A DNA stretch of 64,000 nt from Dryomyza anilis. Taxonomy: Eukaryota > Arthropoda > Insecta > Diptera > Dryomyzidae. Shown here piece by piece: positions 1 through 10,689 of the stretch. A program made the position numbers and the translations under genes. The stretch's first letter is position 1; each line of letters begins with the position of its first letter. The DNA is taken from assembly GCA_951804985.1 (NCBI GenBank), contig OX638133.1, positions 52,562,791 through 52,626,790 of the forward strand, written 5' to 3'. Under the pieces are notes generated by a model. The model ran no database searches. It worked only from the letters and a program-made list of their open reading frames with translations, and was not told the origin of the DNA.

Positions 1-83
1 TTATATACATTTTCAAGATCAATGTTGAATATTGTTTTCTGCATCTTGTTTCTGGCAGTTGTAGTTTTATGATTAAAATTCAA

Positions 84-266
84 TCACTGCAATCTACTTG
101 TGCTTGGTATAACAAGTTTGCTCCTAGTGGATCCTTCTACGTCTTCAAATATGCAGCCACTCTGCTTCATTTCTTCGTTTTTCTTTTCTTTATTTGAATC
201 TGCTGGACCTCGCTTCACTTCTACTTCTTGTTGATAACACCCAGAGCTCCTTCCACATGTCCCCAT
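84..266 (-). CDS. Hypothetical 60-codon ORF in the Gypsy 3' region
   Basis: A 60-codon open frame in the sense direction of the minus-strand Gypsy element, repeated without change at 3114-3296 and 7330-7512. The product would be hydrophilic and rich in Lys, Glu and Ser, with no domain, signal peptide or membrane segment that I recognise. Its identity in three copies is explained by recent duplication of the DNA and does not show selection. The corresponding segment (about 550 bp) is absent from the plus-strand Gypsy copy. It could be a chance ORF. Confidence 0.15.
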   Translation of the reverse strand: MGTCGRSSGCYQQEVEVKRGPADSNKEKKNEEMKQSGCIFEDVEGSTRSKLVIPSTSRLQ

Positions 267-696
267 TCAAGTCCCAAGACCCCAACGATTATATATGCGT
301 CTTCTGAGTATCCAGCGCTGTTGGTCACTCTAAATAATAATTTTTGTGCACTCGGATATTTTAAATTTAAATGAATATTTTACAAACAAATAATTTAATT
401 TTGTTTTTAAATTCTTCCAAATGTGTGGTGTGATACTAACTTATATAAACTTAATATAACTTTGTAAATTATATAATGGTTTATGTACATTCATCGCAAG
501 AAAAGGATTGATCTTATGATATTTAAATTACTTGAATTAAAGTATGGTACATTATTTGAACTACTACTTAGTGTCATGTAATGTATAGTTGTTTATGTAT
601 GCAATAACATTGAAATTAAATGTTGTTTGTAAGTGTTAAGCTTATTTGAAACACAATTATTTAGTGTAGCAACAACTTTAGTTTAATTTTAGTGTA

Positions 697-771
697 TTAG
701 ACCAATGGCTAAGATCGTCGTCTTATATGCGGAGGGACTCAATGCAGCGGACTCAATCCCCCTTCAATGCG
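697..771 (+). other. tRNA-like module (unit 1)
   Basis: A 75-bp segment looks like a decayed tRNA. It has a D-arm-like 5' part with the box-A-like string TAGACCAATGG, an anticodon-arm-like segment with loop CTTATAT, and a T-arm-like hairpin with a 7-nt loop closed by CCCCC. It lies antisense to the Gypsy element. No matching acceptor stem is visible and box B is poor, so a functional tRNA is unlikely. Confidence 0.35.
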
Positions 772-932
772 TAAAATTAAATTTCATATAATTTTTTTTT
801 TTATTTCATATAATTTTTTTTATTTTTTTTTTATAAATATTTATGTACATAGAATATATTGTACATTAAATATATTGTATATACACATATTTATTATTTT
901 AAATTTTCTCAAAAATTGTTGAATTTATTATA

Positions 933-963
<31 letters not shown>

Positions 964-1233
964 TTTTAATCTGATTAAATTTAGTTTTAAAAATTTATTT
1001 AATTTCCAATACAAATTTGTATATCTCTATATATATATATATATTTTATTATTTTTTTTAATTAATAGTATTATTATTTTTTTAATACCCCTTATTTTTT
1101 TCAATTAATAGTTAATACCGTTATTTATAGTTTTTCTCTTCTCTTTTTTTTCTAAATATATATATTTTTTTTAAATAAAATTTTCTAAACTCTTTAAAAG
1201 AAGCCAATCAGGATAATTTCCTCATGGTGGTAC

Positions 1234-1880
1234 TGTTGTAAAGTTAGAGTTGATTTATTTTACACTTATTTATTTTACAATTTAATTAATCAAAAGACAC
1301 TTTTTTATTTTTAGAGTTGAAAAGACACTTTTAGTAATTTTAGAGTTGAAAAGACACTCTTACTATTTTAGTACCTCCACTTGAGGTTGGTTAAACTACA
1401 ATCAATTAAATTGCAACGAAAGGTATTAACAATACCTTCGTTGCAAGCTTTTCTTATTTTTGTGAGTTTTCACTTTCACTCAATTTTAGTGTACGTGACT
1501 TTTGAAGAAAGTCCGACTTTTGGCTGACATCAATTGCGAAATATCAGAATTGTTGGCACTCGCTGCTTTGCTTATTTTAACATAGACCCAAAATTATGCA
1601 ATGGAAAATTGTATTGCAAGCCTCTTGAAAGAGGTGTGGTCTAAGTAAAGCTTTAGCGCTTTGCCAAATTATTGCCGGCTTCTGTTAACTGTGCAAGCTA
1701 ACCTGAAAAAGGTGTGGTCAAAGTAAAGCTTTAGCGCTTGCCAAATTATTATCATTGTTGCCAACGTGAAGCGTTGGGACAATGCTTCGAACATGTTGCT
1801 GTACAACATGATATAAAGACATGATGCGTGATAGTGAAGAACCATAAAGAGAAGAAAAATGTATGCGCTAATTCACAACA
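1234..1880 (-). repeat. Gypsy LTR (unit 1)
   Basis: 647 bp, beginning TGTTGTAAAG and ending CACAACA on the plus strand. On the element strand it starts TGTTG and ends TTTACAACA, as LTRs do (TG...CA). A polypurine tract abuts it at 1881 on the internal side. The other end abuts the 48-bp filler. Its U5-side part matches 31709-32029 and the LTR at 62269-62856 on the opposite strand. Confidence 0.85.
1411..1446. other. Inverted repeat (hairpin) in Gypsy LTR
   Basis: TTGCAACGAA-GGTATT is followed by a 4-nt loop and its complement, a stem of about 16 bp with one bulged A. It recurs at 4445-4480 and, on the other strand with a few changes, at 62659-62695. One arm is missing from the 5' LTR near 31888. 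It may be a transcript structure; its role is unknown. Confidence 0.6.
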
Positions 1881-1894
1881 TTCCTCCCCCCTTA
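1881..1894 (-). promoter_or_regulatory. Polypurine tract of Gypsy (unit 1)
   Basis: On the minus strand this reads TAAGGGGGGAGGAA immediately before the LTR, the expected place and composition for the plus-strand primer of an LTR retrotransposon. The same tract is at 6081-6094 and, on the plus strand, at 62255-62268. Confidence 0.8.
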
Positions 1895-2120
1895 TGGAAA
1901 AAAAATATCTTAAATATATTGCTGAATATATGGAAATGATGTTTTCTTAGAGTTAATATGAAGATTAATAATATAATAAAATAATGTGTTTATTTTAACA
2001 TGATGATAATAAATAAAATATGTTATATTTTTTCTTAAGTTATCTATAAAAACATGTTTGAATAATTAAATGGGTTTCAGTAATAATAATGATAATAATG
2101 TTTTTTTTTTAAAGGTTTCT

Positions 2121-2125
<5 letters not shown>

Positions 2126-2191
<66 letters not shown>

Positions 2192-2220
2192 TATATGTAT
2201 ATATATTTATTTTTTATATA
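2126..2220. repeat. (AT)n microsatellite
   Basis: A long TA/AT run with short interruptions, present in the Gypsy 3' region. The equivalent in unit 2 is at 6326-6424 and is longer, so it is unstable in length. Any open frame across it encodes Ile-Tyr repeats and is not a gene. Confidence 0.9.
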
Positions 2221-2814
2221 TTGTTATTATTTGTTTTTTTTTTGTATATATATATTTTATTTTTGTGTTTTGTATATATATTTTTTAATATTTTTTGTTT
2301 TATACTTCTGTAATATTTGTTCATACTTATAATGATAATCTAACCGATTTAATACTTGTAATTGGATGATAATTATTATATATATATATGTATAATAACT
2401 TTTTCGAATTATTTTACTTATACGTATTTTGCATGTGTATTGAGTGTGTGTGTGTGTGTTTGTTGGTATTTTAAAATTAATATATTGATTTTATATTTGG
2501 GTTAGAGAGGTGTAAATAATTACATGAGTGACTTTTGTATGCCCTACTGTTGGACCAGATTTCTCCTCTTGCTCTTCTGTGTGTTGGGTCAGACTTGCCT
2601 TATTCATCTTCAATGTTTCGTTGTATGTAGTGTGATGGATCTGTTGGGCTTCGATGGTTCTTGTGGAATTTGCTAATGGTGTTATCTCCAGTAGACGTCG
2701 TCATGTTGATACGCTGGACTCTTAGTCGGTCAAGAGAGTTTTGGTCCCGTTGACTTGGTAGACGATTCGTTCGAGATGAGTGTTCTTTTCTGCGATCTTG
2801 TCAAACATTTTGAA

Positions 2815-2977
2815 AACATCTTGGTGCTCATGTTACTTTATGTAGCTTATAGATTTCTGAATTGTTGATATCAGAAAACCGCTGCGCATCTCATTACTTT
2901 TTTGTGGAACATCTTGGTGCTCATGTCGTTTTATTTAGAATATTACAGATTTCTGAATTGTTGATATCAGAAAATCA
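2815..2977. repeat. 93-bp imperfect direct repeat in Gypsy 3' region
   Basis: Two copies beginning AACATCTTGGTGCTCATG at 2815 and 2908, each ending near TTGATATCAGAAAA. The pair is repeated with the large unit at about 7031-7190. The plus-strand Gypsy copy lacks this segment. Confidence 0.75.
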
Positions 2978-3726
2978 TTTCTGCATCGCTTTTTCTCTAT
3001 GTGCGATGGAAGACATAATAATTTGACTTTTTATATACATTTTCAAGATCAATGTTGAATATTGTTTTCTGCATCTTGTTTCTGGCAGTTGTAGTTTTAT
3101 GATTAAAATTCAATCACTGCAATCTACTTGTGCTTGGTATAACAAGTTTGCTCCTAGTGGATCCTTCTACGTCTTCAAATATGCAGCCACTCTGCTTCAT
3201 TTCTTCGTTTTTCTTTTCTTTATTTGAATCTGCTGGACCTCGCTTCACTTCTACTTCTTGTTGATAACACCCAGAGCTCCTTCCACATGTCCCCATTCAA
3301 GTCCCAAGACCCCAACGATTATATATGCGTCTTCTGAGTATCCAGCGCTGTTGGTCACTCTAAATAATAATTTTTGTGCACTCGGATATTTTAAATTTAA
3401 ATGAATATTTTACAAACAAATAATTTAATTTTGTTTTTAAATTCTTCCAAATGTGTGGTGTGATACTAACTTATATAAACTTAATATAACTTTGTAAATT
3501 ATATAATGGTTTATGTACATTCATCGCAAGAAAAGGATTGATCTTATGATATTTAAATTACTTGAATTAAAGTATGGTACATTATTTGAACTACTACTTA
3601 GTGTCATGTAATGTATAGTTGTTTATGTATGCAATAAAATTGAAATTAAATGTTGTTTGTAAGTGTTAAGCTTATTTGAAACACAATTATTTAGTGTAGC
3701 ACTAGCTTTAGTTTAATTTTAGTGTA

Positions 3727-3801
3727 TTAGACCAATGGCTAAGATCGTCGTCTTATATGCGGAGGGACTCAATGCAGCGGACTCAATCCCCCTTCAATGC
3801 G
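3727..3801 (+). other. tRNA-like module (unit 2)
   Basis: Copy of the module at 697-771, with the same box-A-like string and T-arm-like hairpin. It lies antisense to the Gypsy element. Confidence 0.35.
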
Positions 3802-3955
3802 TAAAATTAAATTTCATATAATTTTTTTTTTTATTTCATATAATTTTTTTTATTTTTTTTTTATAAATATTTATGTACATAGAATATATTGTACATTAAA
3901 TATATTGTATATACACATATTTATTATTTTAAATTTTCTCAAAAATTGTTGAATT

Positions 3956-4001
<46 letters not shown>

Positions 4002-4530
4002 AATCTGATTAAATTTAGTTTTAAAAATTTATTTAATTTCCAATACAAATTTGTATATCTCTATATATATATATATATTTTATTATTTTTTTTAATTAAT
4101 AGTATTATTATTTTTTTAATACCCCTTATTTTTTTCAATTAATAGTTAATACCGTTATTTATAGTTTTTCTCTTCTCTTTTTTTTCTAAATATATATATT
4201 TTTTTTAAATAAAATTTTCTAAACTCTTTAAAAGAAGCCAATCAGGATAATTTCCTCATGGTGGTACTGTTGTAAAGTTAGAGTTGATTTATTTTACACT
4301 TATTTATTTTACAATTTAATTAATCAAAAGACACTTTTTTATTTTTAGAGTTGAAAAGACACTTTTAGTAATTTTAGAGTTGAAAAGACACTCTTACTAT
4401 TTTAGTACCTCCACTTGAGGTTGGTTAAACTACAATTAATTAAATTGCAACGAAAGGTATTAACAATACCTTCGTTGCAAGCTTTTCTTATTTTTGTGAG
4501 TTTTCACTTTCACTCAATTTTAGTGTACGT

Positions 4531-4543
4531 GACTTTTGAAGAA
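4531..4543. repeat. 13-bp target-site duplication, left
   Basis: GACTTTTGAAGAA is repeated at 5697-5709 on the other side of the LINE. Unit 1 has a single copy at the same LTR position. Confidence 0.92.
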
Positions 4544-5696
4544 CCCTAGAAAAACAGATCGACACCTACCACCTATTAGTCGACTATAAAGCCGCCTTCG
4601 ACACTCCGATAAGGGAACGATTATACGCCGCAATGTCTGAGTTCGGTATACCTGCGAAACTTATAAGACTTTGCAGGATGACCCTGAGCAACACACGTTG
4701 CTCAGTGAGAATAGGAAAAGACCTCTCCGAGCCATTTCATACCGAACGAGGTTTCAGACAGGGTGACTCCCTATCGTGCGACTTTTTTAACTTATTGATG
4801 GAGAAAATAGTTCGAGCTGCCGAACTCCGTCAAAGCGGCACTATCCTCAACAAAAGTGTCATGCTGCTCGCATATGCCGACGATATTGATATCATTGGCA
4901 GGAGCACACGAGCAGTCAGCGCAGCATTCTCCAGATTGGAGAAAGAGTCGCGTCGAATGGGTCTAGCGGTGAACGAGGACAAGACGAAGTTCCTTGTGTC
5001 AACAAGCAAAAAAGAGTCCGTGCGTCTTGGACAAAAAGCTGATTTTGACACCCACAAGTTCGACATTGTGAAGGACTTCGTCTATCTGGGATCCAGCGTA
5101 AACAGCAACAACGACGTCAGCCTGGAGATCAAACGGAGAATAACTCTTGCCAACAGGTGCTACTTTGGGCTCAGTAGGCAATTGAGAAGCAGAGCCCTCT
5201 CTCGCCGGACAAAAATAACGCTCTACAAGTCACTCATCATGCCCGTCCTACTTTATGGTGCAGAAACATGGACGCTGGCCACCACCGATGAGAGAGTACT
5301 GGGAGCGTTCGAGAGAAAGATTCTCCGTAAAATCTTTGGCCCTATCTGCTTTGCTAACGAGTATCGAATCAGGATGAACCACGAGCTATATGAGTTATTC
5401 GACGACATTGACATAGTCAAGCGCATCAAGATCCAGCGGCTTCGCTGGCTAGGTCATGTCGAACGAATGGATGAAAACACTCCAGCCAAGAAGGTGCTTG
5501 AATCGAAACTCGAAGGTGGACAGCGTAGAAGAGGGCGTCCAAATCTGCGTTGGAAAGACCAAGTTGAGGACAACCTGGCAACGCTTGGTATTTCTAACTG
5601 GCGTCAGCGCGCGCAAAGCAGATCCGACTGGCGCGGCTTCATCTCAGCGGCCAAAACCGACCCACGGTTGTAAGGGCCATTTAAGTAAGTAAGTAA
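4544..5696 (+). mobile_element. 5'-truncated LINE with (TAAG)n tail
   Basis: A 1153-bp insertion between perfect 13-bp target duplications. It begins inside the reverse transcriptase domain and ends with four TAAG repeats, so it has the 5' truncation and simple-repeat tail of target-primed reverse transcription. GC content is clearly higher than in the surrounding LTR. The single long frame has no stop, which fits a recent insertion. I cannot assign the clade with confidence. Confidence 0.9.
4546..5673 (+). pseudogene. LINE reverse transcriptase, C-terminal fragment
   Basis: An open frame runs from the truncation point to a TAA at 5671, about 375 codons. It has no true start, and the first Met (4633) is internal. 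It contains RT motif A (LVDYKAAFDT, catalytic Asp), a GFRQGDSLSCDFFN motif, the catalytic YADD box (LLAYADDIDIIG) at roughly 4867-4902, and a thumb/C-terminal region with RLRWLGHVERM and GGQRRRGRP, as seen in many insect LINEs. No RNase H is present. The N-terminal endonuclease and fingers are lost, so it cannot act alone, but the catalytic Asp residues are intact. Only about 20 bp separate the stop from the tail. Confidence 0.88.
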
Positions 5697-5709
5697 GACT
5701 TTTGAAGAA
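5697..5709. repeat. 13-bp target-site duplication, right
   Basis: Right copy of GACTTTTGAAGAA, directly after the TAAG tail. It restores the LTR sequence, which continues AGTCCGACTTTTGG as in unit 1. Confidence 0.92.
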
Positions 5710-6080
5710 AGTCCGACTTTTGGCTGACATCAATTGCGAAATATCAGAATTGTTGGCACTCGCTGCTTTGCTTATTTTAACATAGACCCAAAATTATGCA
5801 ATGGAAAATTGTATTGCAAGCCTCTTGAAAGAGGTGTGGTCTAAGTAAAGCTTTAGCGCTTTGCCAAATTATTGCCGGCTTCTGTTAACTGTGCAAGCTA
5901 ACCTGAAAAAGGTGTGGTCAAAGTAAAGCTTTAGCGCTTGCCAAATTATTATCATTGTTGCCAACGTGAAGCGTTGGGACAATGCTTCGAACATGTTGCT
6001 GTACAACATGATATAAAGACATGATGCGTGATAGTGAAGAACCATAAAGAGAAGAAAAATGTATGCGCTAATTCACAACA

Positions 6081-6094
6081 TTCCTCCCCCCTTA
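6081..6094 (-). promoter_or_regulatory. Polypurine tract of parental Gypsy
   Basis: Reads TAAGGGGGGAGGAA on the minus strand and abuts the LTR that ends at 6080. Confidence 0.8.
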
Positions 6095-6331
6095 TGGAAA
6101 AAAAATATCTTAAATATATTGCTGAATATATGGAAATGATGTTTTCTTAGAGTTAATATGAAGATTAATAATATAATAAAATAATGTGTTTATTTTAACA
6201 TGATGATAATAAATATAATATGTTATATTTTTTCTTAAGTTATCTATAAAAACATGTTTGAATAATTAAATGGGTTTCAGTAATAATAATGATAATAATG
6301 TTTTTTTTTTAAAGGTTTCTTCTTTTATATA

Positions 6332-6407
<76 letters not shown>

Positions 6408-7246
6408 TATATGTATATATATTTATTTTTTATATATTGTTATTACTTGTTTTTTTTTTGTATATATATATTTTATTTTTGTGTTTTGTATATATATTTT
6501 TTAATATTTTTTGTTTTATACTTCTGTAATATTTGTTCATACTTATAATGATAATCTAACCGATTTAATACTTGTAATTGGATGATAATTATTATATATA
6601 TATATGTATAATAACTTTTTCGAATTATTTTACTTATACGTATTTTGCATGTGTATTGAGTGTGTGTGTGTGTGTTTGTTGGTATTTTAAAATTAATATA
6701 TTGATTTTATATTTGGGTTAGAGAGGTGTAAATAATTACATGAGTGACTTTTGTATGCCCTACTGTTGGACCAGATTTCTCCTCTTGCTCTTCTGTGTGT
6801 TGGGTCAGACTTGCCTTATTCATCTTCAATGTTTCGTTGTATGTAGTGTGATGGATCTGTTGGGCTTCGATGGTTCTTGTGGAATTTGCTAATGGTGTTA
6901 TCTCCAGTAGACGTCGTCATGTTGATACGCTGGACTCTTAGTCGGTCAAGAGAGTTTTGGTCCCGTTGACTTGGTAGACGATTCGTTCGAGATGAGTGTT
7001 CTTTTCTGCGATCTTGTCAAACATTTTGAAAACATCTTGGTGCTCATGTTACTTTATGTAGCTTATAGATTTCTGAATTGTTGATATCAGAAAACCGCTG
7101 CGCATCTCATTACTTTTTTGTGGAACATCTTGGTGCTCATGTCGTTTTATTTAGAATATTACAGATTTCTGAATTGTTGATATCAGAAAATCATTTCTGC
7201 ATCGCTTTTTCTCTATGTGCGATGGAAGACATAATAATTTGACTTT

Positions 7247-8148
7247 TTATATACATTTTCAAGATCAATGTTGAATATTGTTTTCTGCATCTTGTTTCTG
7301 GCAGTTGTAGTTTTATGATTAAAATTCAATCACTGCAATCTACTTGTGCTTGGTATAACAAGTTTGCTCCTAGTGGATCCTTCTACGTCTTCAAATATGC
7401 AGCCACTCTGCTTCATTTCTTCGTTTTTCTTTTCTTTATTTGAATCTGCTGGACCTCGCTTCACTTCTACTTCTTGTTGATAACACCCAGAGCTCCTTCC
7501 ACATGTCCCCATTCAAGTCCCAAGACCCCAACGATTATATATGCGTCTTCTGAGTATCCAGCGCTGTTGGTCACTCTAAATAATAATTTTTGTGCACTCG
7601 GATATTTTAAATTTAAATGAATATTTTACAAACAAATAATTTAATTTTGTTTTTAAATTCTTCCAAATGTGTGGTGTGATACTAACTTATATAAACTTAA
7701 TATAACTTTGTAAATTATATAATGGTTTATGTACATTCATCGCAAGAAAAGGATTGATCTTATGATATTTAAATTACTTGAATTAAAGTATGGTACATTA
7801 TTTGAACTACTACTTAGTGTCATGTAATGTATAGTTGTTTATGTATGCAATAACATTGAAATTAAATGTTGTTTGTAAGTGAATTTATTATATATATATA
7901 TATTTAATTTTGTTTTTAAATTCTTCCAAATGTGTGGTGTGATACTAACTTATATAAACTTAATATAACTTTGTAAATTATATAATGGTTTATGTACATT
8001 CATCGCAAGAAAAGGATTGATCTTATGATATTTAAATTACTTGAATTAAAGTATGGTACATTATTTGAACTACTACTTAGTGTCATGTAATGTATAGTTG
8101 TTTATGTATGCAATAACATTGAAATTAAATGTTGTTTGTAAGTGAATT

Positions 8149-8198
<50 letters not shown>

Positions 8199-8433
8199 AT
8201 ATATTTAATCTGATTAAATTTAGTTTTAAACATTTATTTAATTTCCAATACAAATTTGTATATCTCTATATATATATATATATATATTTTATTTTATTAT
8301 TTTTTTTAATTAATAGTATTATTATTTTTTTAATACCCCTTATTTTTTTTCAATTAATAGTTAATACCGTTATTTATAGTTTTTCTCTTCTCTTTTTTTT
8401 CTAAATATATATATTTTTTTTAAATAAAATTTT
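7247..8433 (-). repeat. Tandem unit 3, partial, continuous with the Gypsy body
   Basis: Third copy of the left part of the unit. At about 8433 the homology to units 1 and 2 stops: they switch to the 48-bp filler, whereas this copy runs on into Gypsy 3' non-coding sequence and then pol. It is therefore the parental copy from which the array was made. It has lost about 320 bp, including the tRNA-like module, and has gained a 263-bp internal duplication. Confidence 0.8.
7641..8166. repeat. 263-bp tandem duplication in unit 3
   Basis: The segment starting TTAATTTTGTTTTTAAATTC at 7641 is repeated from 7904. Each copy ends in GTTTGTAAGTGAATTTATTA plus an (AT)n tract. Units 1 and 2 have one copy and about 320 bp of extra sequence (with the tRNA-like module) between GTAAGTG and AATTTATTA, so this copy suffered a deletion and then duplicated. 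Confidence 0.8.
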
Positions 8434-9681
8434 CATACCTCCCCCTTTTTTTTAATTTTAGTTCCCATTTTCATTTTTCATATATTTTTTACATCTATTT
8501 TTTTAAAATTCAATAGTTAGTATTATTACCTTTTTTTATTCTATTTTTTTCTTCTCTTTAATTAATTTTTTTTCCTTTTTTTTTAATTTTAATTCCTTTC
8601 TTTTTGTCATATATATATTTTTTATCTCTTTTTTTTATTTTTTAAAAATTTAATAGTTAATATTATTATTTTTTTGTCTTCTTTTTTTTCTTCTCTTTTT
8701 TTAAAATAAAAATTTGTATCCCTCCTTTTTTTTAAATTTTAATTCCCCATTTTTTTTTTTTCATGTTTATTATTTTTTTTTTCATCTCTTCTTATAATAT
8801 ATTTTTCACTTTTTTTTCTTTAAAATTTAAAAATTCTTATTAAAAAAAAAATTTAATATTTAATACCTATATATATATATTTTCTCCATTTTATTTATTT
8901 TACTAATATGTATCCTCTTTTTTTTTCGATTCAATTATTAAAATTTTTTTTAACTTCACTAAATATTTTGATGCATAAATCGCTTTTTTTTTAATTTTAA
9001 ATTTTTTGCTTTTATTTATTACCTGTTTTTACATTTTATTTATTCTACTAATATATTTTTTGTTCGTTCCTTTTTTTAATTTTAACTGTACTAAATATTT
9101 ATATATCTCTCTTTTTTTAATTTTAATACTAACTGATATTTTTCTTCTTCTTTAAGAAATTTAAAGTAATATAAGTAAGTTCTTCAAATTCATTTAAAAT
9201 TTATTTGTTATATTCAAACTTATTCAAATTGAATTATATTAATATGCAAAAGTACCTATAACTTCTCTGCATGTAAATAAATATAATTAGAGTCGCGATT
9301 TATTTTTTAAACATGTTTAATATTTTATTATATTATTTTTGTGTACTTATATAAGTCACATTATATGAAAATTCCTACTGTCATGACGGTCAGTTATTAA
9401 TGCTTGCTTACTGTATGATATACATACGTTCGTATAAATTGCATATGTGCTCCAGCATGAAACACTTGGGGGAATGACCCTTTTCAAGGTTTGAAGCTTG
9501 CGCTATTAATATAGACCAGTAATGCAATTGTTGGTTTTACATTATCTGTATTGAATTCGACAAATTTATGACTAACATTGATTTAATTTTAAATTAACTC
9601 AATTGTTTGCATGTGCTTATTTTATTTCTTTTCTCAATTGATGATTCACTAACTTTAAAATTATAAGTTATTTTCCTAAAA

Positions 9682-9685
<4 letters not shown>

Positions 9686-9754
<69 letters not shown>

Positions 9755-9756
9755 TT
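9686..9756. repeat. (AT)n microsatellite
   Basis: TA/AT run in the Gypsy 3' region. The corresponding site on the plus-strand copy holds two such tracts (59266-59322 and 59390-59450). Confidence 0.9.
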
Positions 9757-10049
9757 TTTTTTTTTTTATTATTATATTTTTTCTTTTGTTTGTTACTTAC
9801 TGTTTTCCTAAACTATTTATATTTATTTCTTCCTCTAAATATCGAGTTATTTAATGTTTAATTTAATGATTACTCTATATCTTATGGTTAGATTTATTTT
9901 TTTCTGTATGTTGCATAATGTTTTCATAACGTTGCAATCGAGTTTAATTGTCAACGCATAGCTAATTGGTTTTATATTGTTACTTTTATGGGTTCTAACC
10001 TAGGGTAATATTTTTAGTTTTAACGGCATACACTATTTGTGATATGCCT

Positions 10050-10689
10050 TTAACAAATTATTGTGAATTTTCTTATCTTTGTTTTGATCAATATCGTCGT
10101 GGTCACTGGCCCACTTCCCTCTACGACCACGTAGGGTCCCTTCCAAATTGAAGAGAACTTATTCTCCCTAGTTTGGATTTTCATTAAAACCATGTCGTGT
10201 GGTTTAAATTGTATAGGGTTGAGGTTCTTGTCGTTTTGTTTTTTCGACACCTCCTTGGCCCTACATTGATTTTGCCTGACGATCTCGTGTGATCGCTGTA
10301 TTTGGTAGTTTAATACCTTATTGTAGTCTTCTGCGTTATATAAAGCTTTAAATTCGTAGGCATGTCGAAGTCAAACCCGTACAACGTACGGAATGGTGTT
10401 TGACCCGTCGACGTATTTAATTTAACCATTGGTCCCAGTTTGACCCATCATCTTTAGCAAAACTACGTAAATATTCAGCTAGTGGACGATGACTTCGTTC
10501 CAATGACCCACTAGCCTGTGGATGGTAGGGTGTTATATGTAATTTTTTAATTCCTAACAATTTACATGTATCCGAAAATAGTTTGGAAACGAAGTTCGAT
10601 CCATTGTCTGTTACCAATACTTTGGGTATATTGTGGCGTGTAACTATTTCGGTGTTAGCTTCCGCATCGGGTATAGCCACACAGCACAT
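10050..10689 (-). pseudogene. Gypsy integrase, catalytic and C-terminal part (copy A)
   Basis: Two frames on the minus strand. 10689-10417 encodes the integrase core with VTDNGSNF (second catalytic Asp) and ASGSLERSHRPLAEY (catalytic Glu). 10250-10050 encodes the C-terminal part with FKPHDMVLMK and WKGPYVVVEG, the GPY/F module. A frame break lies between them. About 20 residues appear to be missing before HNIPKVLVTDNG. This enzyme would insert Gypsy cDNA, but here it is broken. Near-identical sequence occurs at 21201-21768 and on the plus strand at 58380-58931. Confidence 0.85.

Larger units (their letters stand above)
1..3030 (-). repeat. Tandem unit 1 of Gypsy 3'-end array
   Basis: This 3030-bp block recurs almost unchanged at 3031, and its start recurs at 7247. 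Read on the minus strand it holds the last part of a Gypsy internal region, a polypurine tract and a complete LTR, followed by about 48 bp that is not Gypsy (roughly 1187-1233). The window opens at a point equivalent to position 3031, so the array may continue to the left. Differences from unit 2 are few: scattered substitutions near 637 and 680 and different (AT)n lengths. Confidence 0.85.
4268..6080 (-). repeat. Gypsy LTR (unit 2), split by a LINE
   Basis: Same LTR as 1234-1880, interrupted after TGACTTTTGAAGAA by a LINE (4544-5696). Without the insertion and its target duplication it matches the unit-1 LTR. It is the 3' LTR of the parental minus-strand Gypsy, whose internal region begins to the right at 6081. 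Confidence 0.85.
3031..7246 (-). repeat. Tandem unit 2 of Gypsy 3'-end array, carrying a LINE
   Basis: Second copy of the 3.03-kb unit, lengthened to about 4.2 kb by a LINE insertion inside its LTR (4544-5696 plus target duplication). Unit 1 holds the intact empty site, so the LINE arrived after the unit was duplicated. The same 48-bp non-Gypsy filler as in unit 1 joins the internal region to the LTR at about 4221-4267, so that junction was formed once and then amplified. Confidence 0.85.
6095..10049 (-). other. Gypsy 3' non-coding region, about 4 kb, AT-rich
   Basis: The stretch between the end of pol (about 10050) and the 3' polypurine tract. It matches the reverse complement of 58932-62254 in the plus-strand Gypsy copy, which proves it is part of the element. 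It contains T-rich low-complexity sequence (about 8430-9130), (AT)n tracts at 6326-6424, 8151-8208 and 9686-9756, and short decayed frames. I see no env gene: there is no long frame, signal peptide or membrane anchor. Such a long non-coding 3' region is unusual for Gypsy elements. Confidence 0.75.

Noticed and set aside
697..771. Functional tRNA gene
   Set aside because: Acceptor stem not paired, box A to box B distance about 51 nt, box B weak; kept only as a tRNA-like module.
2070..2288. Open frame of Ile-Tyr repeats (also 8129-8404 and part of 48954-49268)
   Set aside because: Translation of (AT)n microsatellites; composition and length change between copies, so not a gene.
6095..10049. 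env gene in the Gypsy 3' region
   Set aside because: No long frame, signal peptide, cleavage site or membrane anchor on either copy of this region.
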